In this document: positions 24,468-35,400 of the stretch, in pieces
Layout of the letters: every line of letters begins with the position of its first letter
Position numbering within the stretch: position 1 is the stretch's first letter
Origin: Chloromonas sp. AAM2
Lineage: Eukaryota > Chlorophyta > Chlorophyceae > Chlamydomonadales > Chlamydomonadaceae
Direction of reading: 5' to 3'
Assembly: GCA_004335635.1 (NCBI GenBank)
Contig: QAXH01006075.1
Coordinates: 12,556-76,555 of the forward strand
Length of the DNA stretch: 64,000 nt
Made by a program: the position numbers and the translations under genes
Notes under the pieces: generated by a model
Database searches by the model: none
What the model was told of the DNA's origin: nothing
The model's input: only the letters and a program-made list of their open reading frames with translations

Positions 24468-27400
24468 CTAGTTAAGACCCCAGCTGCGGTGGAAGGTGGT
24501 TAGAGCAGTTGCCAGCGCTTGAGCAGGGCTCATAAGGGCAAGGTCCCAGTCCAAGCAGAAGGCGTCCTGTCCAACCTGCACACGCCACAAAACCGAAAAC
24601 TTTGTCATTACACCGCTTTCTGCCCACTGCACCTACTGTGCTTGCGGGCTGCAGACCAAACAGACCTCACGTCCTGCAAGCACCTCAATCCCAGAGCTGA
24701 GGAAAGACAATCCTACAACTTGCTAACTTCAAACGGCTGAAAATTGAGAACTGGTATCCCATCTGTTGCTTCTCACAACCACACATGTTGAGTGTACGCA
24801 AACGCTGTCCAGCCATGCAGGGGACAAGGCTGGGTACTTGCATCTCGGAAGTGATAGTCCACTTCACTTGTACTCGGACGCCTTTCCCTGTGCATGTGGG
24901 CAGACCCACCTTGCCGAACTGCAGCACCACTCTCAATGGGTCATGGTCGGAGCCCGGGCCCTCCGGCATGCACAGCTGGAAGTTACGGGCGCTGGGCAGG
25001 CGCACTCGGCCGCCAAAGTTCAGGCACCAGCAGCGCATGTTGGTGTTCCTGCAGCCGAAAGAACGTGTATTCAAGGCGCTTGCTCATGGTATTCAAGACT
25101 TTAACTCTCTGTGACACTCGAACAATCGTGCTCATGCCGGGACATCCAACAACGAGATGTAGCCAGTGGTGAACACACTGACACTCCTCAACAATCAACG
25201 CCAAAGGTGTGCATTGTAAGACATGCAATAAGACTTGGCCAGCAAGAAACCTGGAACATTTGTTGACAGCCCTTGCCATTTGTAACAGTGCGATAGTTGG
25301 CCAGACACCTAGAGCGCTAGTTGACAGGTCTTGCTGTCTGTAATACAGAGATGCACTTGAATCACGCTCACGTTGCCAAGCGCCCTGCACTCACCAATGG
25401 GGCTGCTTGCTGTTGAAGCGCACCATGCGCGGACTGCCACGCCCTCCCACCGGCCTGCCCACAGGCGTCACCGACCCCGATCCGCTGCCCTGCTCCATGT
25501 CCCTGAACACAGGCAGTGGGCCGCTCCTGGGCTGCGTCGCAGCCGCGCCGACACCTGATGCAGAAACCGCTCCACGTGATGCATATGAATTGGTTTGTAA
25601 CGGAAACTGGCTGCTGCTTGCCCGCTCCTCGTTAGACGCATGTTCCACCTCATCAGGTGCAACGACGGCTGGACAGTCGGTTTCTGTCATGTGCGAGCTG
25701 TGTCCTGGCGTGCTGTACGCTCGACGAGCTGTGATGTTTGCCCTGTGGTCTCCAGAGCTGCTGGCGTTGCTTGGCCCGGCCCTGTGGCTGCTACAGCTTG
25801 GACCGGCAGCACTGGAAGCAGACGCTTCAATGGCACAAGCGTGCTCTGTGCCTTGCCACGTTCCTAGTGTTGTCGATAAGTTACCGAACTCAGCGCTTCT
25901 AGTAGTGCTCGAGCTAGAAGACTCGCCGTCCTGTTGAGCTGCAAGCATAAACTCGTCGTCATGCTCCCTGACCATACTCAGGGCGTGCTCAGTGCTAGCT
26001 GGTGGTGCTGAAGGTGTGGGGCACGTAGGTGGGATTTCAAAGCGGCTTTCCTCCGCTCCGTTCTCACTGTGACGTACCACAAGCATCGCCGCGGGGTTCA
26101 GACCGGTTATGTGCTCGGCGGACGCGCGGGGCAGAGGCGGCCCACCGTAGCCTAGCAGCGACGAGCGAGCAAAAGGTGTGTCCTCAGGCACAGCGGAAGC
26201 ATGGGGCGACTCGTCAAGCGTGCTTGCACATGCACTCAGCAGTGCAGCTCTCACTGACTTGACCCAGCTGCCAGTACCAGGGGTGCTGCTGCTGCTGCTG
26301 TCACTAGGCTTAGTCACCGCTGTAGGCTCAGGGGATCCTGCATCCCTAGTGCATGATGTCGCGCGTCTGTTGGTGGTGAAGCGGTGGGCAGTCATTGCCA
26401 CACTCCCACCACTGCTCGTGCGTGGCATGCGCTGGCTACCACCCTCGCCATTGCCAACCGGGCTAGGCGATCCCGAACCAGGAGTTATCACAGCAGGGGC
26501 TTGTAGACCATCACAAGAGGCCTCACCCGTGCCCACACGCACAGGCGGCGTGACGGAGCGTGTCAGTGTGCCACTACCGGATCGCCTCAAGCCCATGGAG
26601 CCCGCCAGGCTGGTAGCACGCCGGGCAAAAGCAGACGCTGACGACAGAAAGAGACCTTGACCGGTGGGCTCAGCTTGCCCACTTATTGCACCCACTGCAC
26701 TGCTTAAAGCAGTTGGTGATGCTGCCACTGATGCTGACTGCAACTGCAGACCGAGCAATGCGCTGCTGACGACCCTTCCGGCGTCACGCGAGCGCTGAGG
26801 GTGCAAGCATTGCACGTCCAGGCGACGTGGCAGGCCCGAGCCGTAGGTAAACTGTGTGGGATACATCCGGGCCAGGCAAACAGTGGCCGGCTTACGACCA
26901 TTGCGACTGGCACCACGACGTAGTGAAGCTTGAGTTTGGGTATCTGGCCTGCCCCAGGAAGCACTGGGTAAAGAGTCCCGGTTCAACACATGCACACCGA
27001 GCACCGCTGCTGCTGCTGCTGCCGCGCCCGGCTCTGTCACCACCCCGCCGCCATCCCCGCCCGGCCCAACCAACTCCCGTTCCTCTTCATCTCCAGCCAC
27101 GTTGCAAGCCACGCCAGCAGAAACGGCTTCTGCACCACCGCTGCTTGTCCTGGTAGCAGAGGTTGGAGTGGTTGCAGAAGGCGTGGTCACTCCATCACCA
27201 CTATCATCAGCTGAGAGCAGGCCGGCGTAGGTCAGCCACCGGTGCAGCCAAGGGCGGGTGGACGAGTCTAATGTTTTAAGCGTGTAGTGGCTACGGTTTA
27301 GGTGGTCGGCACGGAGGCTGGCGAATGCTCCGTCCTCGGGGTGGGACCGGGAAACGCTCAGTGTGTACGTCGGCCGTAACCTGCATCACATGCATGATGC

Positions 27401-29003
27401 CGTAATTGCATATCAGACAATTGCATGGCCGGAGTTTGTAACCGCATGCCGTAACTGCACATCAGACAAAATGAACCATTCCGTGCACAGCTTATCAAGC
27501 AATTGCACGGCTGTGAATCGTACGGTAGCCTGATCAGTCATGCATCATGCGGTGCCAAACGATTGCATGGCTGAGTAATGTAATCGTGACTGCCTGCATT
27601 GAGTCTTCCCCATTTGCACTGGCTGCATGTGAATGCATCGCAGCTTGGAAGCAGACACACCGATGCTAGTGATGGCCGCACCTGCTAGTCTGATAGGCGT
27701 GCATGATGAAGCAGCGCCGGGGCTGGGACTGCTCGGCGTTGCCATAACTGTGGATGCACACACACAAACCAGGCTGGAACAACAAGGCAAATGGCACAGC
27801 CGATAGAAACAAAACAGGCACAGTTCAACAGATCCTTGCTGAACTGAGCCCTGCAGCAGAGTGTGCCCATGCCTGACAAACCATCTTGTGCCAGCCAATG
27901 CCTGACAAACAATCTCTGCGTTTCAATTCACTCGGTGTGACCGTACTCACAGCGTGAACGCATTGAGACCCCCGGGCAGGCGTGTGCGCAGCACCAGGCA
28001 GCGGGACAGCACAGCGCCTGCGGGTGCTGCCCTGTCGCCTGCACTGCTTTCTAGCCGCTGCAAGCAAAGTCAGTCAAGACGAGCAGAATTCTGTGCTATA
28101 TGCCAGCGGCCCAGGCTACACAACAGGAAACGGCTGACAGGGAACAAGCACCAATGCGTTCCGCACACTACCCCTGCGAGTGCAAGCATGTTCGTAGCAC
28201 GACTGGTCCCAACACCACTAGCAATTTGGGATAGAGCAATGCAGCGGTATTAGTCATGTTATGAGGCCATGTCTGATGCCAGCCGTTCGTTGTTGCGGCC
28301 TTGGGGAGCATGTACCTGAGGCAAAAGCACGTGCAGGGGGTGCCAGAACACGTGATGCAGGCTGGGCGGGTTGGGCGAGGCATTGCGCTGCCTGGCAGCC
28401 TGGTTGCCACTTCCAGAGGATGGCGAGCTGAGCGCGGTTGCGTGCTGGCTTGGTGGGGCGGCTGCAGCAGCAGCTGGAAGCAACAGAGGCAGGGCTACTG
28501 ATCGCCAAGCCTGGCAAACCCCAGCACAGGTCCAATGAGCCTGCAGATGTGTGAGACAAGCAGTGGGCGTCAGTTCATTTGATCACCAGTTGCTATGACG
28601 TGCTTGCACTGCGCAGAGCTACTGATATGCTCCGCATTTAATGCCTTGGCTGCTCTCCAATGGGGGTGTGCAAGCTTTGAGCGTGGAGAAAGAGGAGGTT
28701 GGGCATGGCATGGCAATGGCATGGTTGGATCCACCAATGCAGAAATATCCGGTAGGTGACAAGCGTTTGCAGATATCCTGGCCGAGATGCACCCACCTTG
28801 CGTTTCGCAACTGGATCGTGCCTGGCCTCCTCGAAAACAATGTGGAGGATTTGCGCCAAGCAGTCCAAGGGAAGCTGGCACCAAGTTTTCGGCAGCGACC
28901 ATTGCACTGGGTCGAGAGGCTCCTCAGATGCTATATCCACTGGCTGCTGCAGTCGTTGCTCAAACAGAGGGTTGAACACGCCCTCTTGCGGCGACGAACC
29001 CAT
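24468..29003 (-). CDS. TLP: Tubby-like protein with F-box and long insertion
   Basis: Tubby-like proteins bind phosphoinositides through the C-terminal Tubby barrel. The plant form adds an F-box that recruits SKP1 for ubiquitin ligation. Six minus-strand exons in coding order are 29003-28797, 28540-28316, 28057-27951, 27380-25395, 25048-24910 and 24575-24468, all in phase, coding 923 residues. The F-box spans about residues 48-85 and is split by intron 1: [20 protein letters not shown], then [11 protein letters not shown]. The Tubby start is seen as residues such as [19 protein letters not shown], and its end as [45 protein letters not shown] and the final helix. The 1986-base exon 4 places roughly 600 Ser/Thr/Ala/Pro-rich residues inside the Tubby domain, where most family members have fewer than about 200. 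The phosphoinositide-binding K/R pair was not located. The ATG at 29003 is the first before the F-box. Confidence 0.93.
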
Positions 29004-29479
29004 TCGGGGTGCAATCAAGCAAACCCTGTGCACGGGTAATGAAGCGCTATTCAGACCCCTTTCATTGAGCTGTAGCAGTGCCCGGTGTCTTGATGGATCG
29101 GTAAAAATCTGGGGGGTGGCCGACCGGCAAAGCTCGCCCGGGAACGCAAACGGAAAGGTGGCGCAGAGATGCTGGCCAAGTCAACAAGGAGCACAATGTG
29201 ATTGACAGGGCGTGTGTTTCACCACCACTCACAGCGAAAGCAGTCATGAACCACAAACGTCGCGGTGAAGACCGTTTCTTTGACACGCGAAAGTGCAAGA
29301 TATCACAATACAGGCCCGCTGTTATAACTCGGTGCATGGATTGACTGTGTAGCATTGACTGTGTAGCACATGTGGATGTGTGACCAGATGCACACAAGCA
29401 TCCCTTGAGCTGTGGCACCTAGGCAGAACAGAAATCTTGAACACCAAGTTAATTTCCATTCATCGAGAATCCGCCCTGG
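29004..29479. promoter_or_regulatory. Shared spacer between Tubby-like and MOCOS genes
   Basis: The Tubby-like gene (minus) and MOCOS (plus) start 476 bases apart and head-to-head, so the promoters and 5' untranslated regions of both lie here. No specific element was recognised. Confidence 0.5.
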
Positions 29480-32400
29480 ATGGCAGCTGTCTTCAACGGA
29501 GCTGGGTGCGAACTGGCCACCGCATACAACCAATTCCTGCATGCACATGCTGACGTGTATGGCTACGGGAAAGCAACAGCATATCGAGCATGCAAGAACA
29601 ATCGAGCACAGCCTGCAGCGCAAAATGAATCAACTGCCGTAGCTGGTACAGAACTTTTCATTGACAAGCTGAGGCGTGAGGAGTTCAGGCGACTTCTGCC
29701 CAGTCCAGACAATCCCCAGGGCATCACCCCTCTCGATCATGCGGGAGCTGCTCTGTACTCCGAGATTCAACTGCAGCAGATATTCCAAGAGATGCAGACG
29801 CAGCTGCTGTGCAATCCACACAGGTGCGACGATGAGTCTGCACCACAATGGCAGAGAGCACGCTGCGAGGCATCAATTCACAGCCAAACAGCATCAAGGT
29901 TGTTCGTTTCAGGGGCATCCACTTCCCAACAGCACACTGCGATGCGTTGAGCACTCTCAGGCAATACCTCTTGAGGGACATGACGCACTCACACATACAC
30001 CTGCTGCGTTTTTAGCAGCAGCAGGACTGTACCTCTAACAGGCATTTACAGCGCACTGCCTTGGCAGGATGGACATCAATGCGCCTCGTGATCACATGAG
30101 TTCATTTGCTTTGGCACGTGATTCTACTCACATGCAGTGCCTCTCAGCCTGGCAGTCTGGCTGCACGGCAGCGTGAGGAGCTGACTTGTCACACCTTGGC
30201 AATGTGTAACGCTCCCAGTGACCAGTACGATGTGATCTTCACCTCTGGAGCCACGGCAGCCATCAAACTGGTAAACAACAGCTGGCAATCAACTGTTTGA
30301 TCATAAATGTTGGTGGGGCTGTTAATCAATGACACGATCTGCACTCTTGTTAAGCCTTTTGCAACGCCGATGCTGCACACAGCCACACTGTCATCCCTGA
30401 TTTCAAGTAGTGTGTGGGGCCCTGAAATCGCTTCACTCTATTCTGGGCCATCGTTGCCGAGTCCCTGACTGGCAAGGATCGACTGGGATACAAGAACAAC
30501 CGAAAGTCATCATGCCAGCCCTGACACCCTCGGGCATTGGCAGGAGGGCTGGAGGGCAGGAGGCCTGGAGCAGGATCGATTGTGACCTTGACCATCACCC
30601 CACGAGACAGCCCCAGGCCAAGACGTACCTAGCTGTGCACATGCGAAGGTCGGTCCGGCCGTGACCTGAAGGCTGGTTGACATGCTGGTCCTTGTGTCTT
30701 TGCGCAGGTTGCCGAGGGCCTTCCCTGGTGCCCACACTCCTGCCTGGTGCACTGCCTCAGCGCACACAATAGCGTGCTGGGCATGAGGCAGCTGGTGCTG
30801 GCGGCCGGGGGTTCAGTGCAGGTCGTGCAGCCAACAGCAGCGGAAGACCCACAACCAACCACAGTGGGCCCACCACCACCACCACCAGCAGCAACAGCAG
30901 CAGGAGGCAGGGCCTATGCTCTAAACAGTGCAGTTCCAGTGAGCAGCAATGAGGACATGAGGTTTGTAGCACCAGCGCATGGATGTGCTGTGCTGAAACC
31001 ATGTGCACCGCTGCTAAGGCGTGTTACAGCCAGTCGTGGCCAGGCGTTGGAGACTGGCAGCGGTCAGGGAGGCATGCAGGCAGGCAAGGGCGTTCATCTG
31101 GCCGTGCTGCCTCACGAATGCAACTTTACAGGTCGGTGGGGTGGTCCATGGGGCATGCTTCTATGATCTCACAGGATGCCGCTCACAGTCTTGGGACAAG
31201 TTTGAATCAATTGATTCAAATATCTCAAACGCTTTGATGATCCTTACACTGCCTGGTGCTTTTGCCAAGTTGCTGCTGGCCGGAATGCAGCGTCTGGGCA
31301 TGGATTGTCTCCTCAGGTGCTGTGTTCCTTGGAGGTGTTGCTCTGCAGCTGATGAGCGACTGCCTGATGGTGGTTAAAGGCTCGTCTACTCATCTTCTGT
31401 TTTTGTTGAAAGCTTTGCACTGCAGTGGTTACCGGCACACTTGCTTGCATCTGCATCTGCCCCTGCAGGTCAGCAGCTGGATCCACGGCTGGTCCAGGAA
31501 CTGCAGGCCGGCCGACAGCTGCACTGGCTGCGGCCACCCGGGCAGCACCAGCACACTCCATCCAACCCAGCAGCGCCACAGCCACAGCCATCACAGCACT
31601 CCACAGGCCACCCCATCATCAACGGACCAGCCTTGCAGGAACAGTCCCAGCTAGAACAGGCAGCTGAAGTAGCTTCAGCGCAGGGTATGGGAAACACAGG
31701 ACTGGATGCCGGTGATGCAGCTGTGCGTGCAGCCCATGTTCCGCCCGACAGGTGGTTGGTCATGTTGGACGCGGCCAAGAGCTGTGCCACGTCCCCACCG
31801 GATCTCACACAGTATCCAGCAGACATGGTGGCACTGTCTTACTACAAGGTCATGGGCTACCCAACAGGTGCAGTCGGGCAGGGGTGTGGGGAAGTGTGTG
31901 CATGGGGTTGTTTCAAATTACTTTGCAAGGAATGTAATCCGGTGGTTATCACGCTGCATTCACCAGCCCCAACCCCAGCTGTACTTAAGTGAACAAGTGA
32001 CGGAATGGCAGTGAAGCGGCAGGTGTTCTGCAAAGTCACGTACGTGTGATCGCACAATTGCAATTATTTCTCAGTCTCCCAAGACCCTTGCGGTCATCCA
32101 GCCACGTCCTGGTCTGCATTCTGTGGCTGCATTGTGTGCCCGGCTGCGTGTGCACAATGCTCTTGGCTGCCATCGCACTAGTTTCAACACGTGTGCTTTC
32201 TTCCTCCCTACAGGCCTGGGCGCCCTAATTATTCACAAGGATGTGCTGCCCCTATTGACAGCGAACAAGGGCTACTTTGGGGGAGGCACGGTGGCGGTGT
32301 CCGTGGCCGACCAGGACTGGATGGTCAGGTGAGGCACAGTGAGATGGGTGCGGCAGCTTGCGGGTTGTGCGGGACGCCAAACTGGCTGGAAGGACAGTGA

Positions 32401-35400
32401 TGGGCACTTCAGAAGCAACGCATTTAAAACGTATGAATAACCTCATGAACACCACATGAGGCCGCTGCAACCCTTCACCCACATTTCTTTGGCAGACTTG
32501 AGCTCAACCTTCACAGCAGATCCTTGTCTTGGATCAGCGCCGTGCCAGGCCAGCTGCACTTTCACAGATCATCCTCACTGCGTGCTACTCACAGGCGTCC
32601 TGGCCCGGCAGGGTTAGAGGATGGCACTCCCGCTTTTGCGGCTGTAGCAGCGGCTTGCCATGGCTTTTGGTTCCTAAAACGCCTGGGCGGTTTCCCTGCC
32701 GTTTCTGGCCACACACGTGCGCTGTCCGATCACCTACATGTCGGGCTGTTGTCTCTGCGGCACGCCAACGGGCGACAATTGGCGGTGGTGTACGGACGGG
32801 AGCAGGGCACGCCAGGTGAGGTGCACAAAGAAGTAGATGATAATGATAGTAATAGCAAATAATACTCGTTAAACATTAAAGTAGTGATAGTACTACAAGT
32901 AGTGTATAAGTATTTCTACCATGTAGCTGAGAAGACGCTTGAAGTCGTACATACAGGTGTGTGTGCAAAACAGTGAGGCTAGGTTGCTGGTTTTGGTATA
33001 CATGGAGGATAAAGCAAACTGCTGCTGGAGAGGTCTGATTGACCTCGGTCCGTGCAGCTTGTTGACGGCCTGCCCACAGACAGTGGTGGTGTTGCTTTCT
33101 GCCTGTCCGCTGGTGCTGGTTCAGGCCTCAGGCCCCTTACTCCTGTACCTGTACATCCTTTGGATGCATACACAGCGGTCAGAGATACCCACTCCCTGAT
33201 ATGGCCATCTTCCAAGCAAAACACACTTCCATGATTTGTGCCTGCTTTCCTCCCGCAGACTGCTGCAGACCCCATGCATCAACGTCAAACTCGAGCACAA
33301 CTAACTGAGTTGGTCTTGCCAGTACTTCTTTTTTGTTGTCCGTTGTTGCTGCAGGCGTGGTGGGCTGGGGTCCCACGGTAGCGTTCAACCTCAAGCGGCC
33401 CGACGGCACATGGGTGGGGTACACAGAGGTGCGTTATGGAGCCCCAGCAAACCACCATGCTGGTAATCGTGAGAAACTGCTGCTTGGGGTGCTTACATCA
33501 CCACGTACTACAGTGACGCACATATGTGCGATTGTAAGCATTACGAGATCATCTCTCTGCACCACCAACGAAATCCAGTGCATACTCCAACCCTGGTTCT
33601 AAACCCGCTATTCATCAAACCTTGTGGGCACCCCCACAGTCCGACCATGGGGTCGAACTGCCACCAGCCAGTCAGCAGCCAGATTGCTCACTGACACAAC
33701 ACACGCATGCACTCTGCCTTGTCCCGCCCAGGTGTCGCGCCTTGCTGAGCTGCACGGCCTGCAGCTGCGCACGGGCTGCTTCTGTAACCCCGGGGCGTGT
33801 GCGCTGCACCTGGGACTCACAGGTAGGAGGCAAACGGCCAGGTGTTGACACGTTTACATACTTTTGTGGAGGCGGTGGAGGCGGAGGCAACACCAACCCA
33901 GTCGCATGCCTGTGTATGAGGCGTGTTGTTGCCTCTCATTATGGATACTGTTGTTCGTCCTTTGGTTCTGATCATGTGATCAGTCACTCGGGTCATGACT
34001 TGTAGCATGCCAAGTGCAGTTCTGCAGCATGCATGTACCATCTCCATCGCACTTCCTTGCGCCGTCGCCGACGCGGGTTTAGTTAGCGTCATGACCTGCA
34101 GCATGCATTCCTTCACCATGCACGCGCCATCTGCTGATCAGGGCCGGCTGATCATCCCGCTGGTCATGGTGGCTGCTGACAATCCCTATTGCTGTCACGA
34201 TCAGTTATGATCAGTCACTCATCATCAGTTATGATCCTCAGTTATGATCAGTCACTCAGGTTATGATTAGTCACTCAGGTTTGCAAGATGCTGAATTTAC
34301 ATATCTCTGTTGTGCATGCATGCCGTCGTCTGCCTGCAGGCGCTGACATGCGTGATAACTACGAGTCGGGCCACGTGTGCTGGGACGAGCGGGACGTGCT
34401 GTGGGGGCGGCCCACGGGCGCAGTGCGGGTGTCACTCGGACACGTGTCCACGTTTGGGGACGTGCACTGCTTCCTTGGGTGAGAGTCGAGGCACTGCTTG
34501 TTAGGGTGAGAGACAGGGCCGAGTCGGTTGGATGCGGGTGTAGAGTATGGCTGTCACTTGCGGCCTGTATCATGACCATTATCAAATGGCATTGGATTTG
34601 GTCTGCTCATCGCCTCAAGCCACAGTCAAGTTTACAGTATATGATAGCAGATGGATCTTTGGCGCTGCAGCTGAAGGTATGGCCCTTGCTCATCCAGTGG
34701 CAGCCTGTCACCGGACCGCAGTTGAATTGTGATATCAGAAGGGTTCAAGGTTGCTATCAGAATGGTTTAGGCTTGATATCAGAAGAGTTGAGGGTTGATG
34801 TAAGGAAGGTTTAGGGTTGATATCAGCAGGGCTTAGGGTTTAGGGACCATGCGACCCAGCTACGACTGGCTAATCAATTTTCAAAGCTGATATTCCGTCT
34901 ATGTGTGACTGCAGGTTCCTCCGACACTATTTCCTGGACCACCAATCAAGCCCCGGCCTGGAATTCACCACCCCCACCACAGACCTCACACCCACTCCAT
35001 CACTCATCCCACCCAGCTCAACTGAACCACCCCACGTGCTCAGTACACAAAACGGGTTTGGTTTGCCTCATAGCAACGATGCCAACAGCAGCAGTCGCGA
35101 TGTGCTCAATCCACGGCCACACACAGCCACCAGCAAAGGTCGGCATGTCAGCTTGCACTCAACTGATGCGGCTGGTGACAGCACAAGCCAAACCCAATCA
35201 AGCCAGCCAGCACCCACCCCAGCCCTGGCTCAGCCATCCACTGAACATTACAGCATCAGTGGTGGCGTGCTTGTTCACCCAAGAACATCAAACAGCATGC
35301 AGTCCAATGGAGGCCCACAAGCAGCAGACAGTAGTTCTCTAGATGTTGCTCCTCTTAATGGTCTTGCAGCACCAGCAGCAACAGCAGTACTGGATGATCA

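Noticed and set aside
25407..27214. Plus-strand open frames opposite the large Tubby exon
   Set aside because: They mirror the long minus-strand exon. Only the minus strand carries Tubby motifs and in-phase splice sites at both ends.
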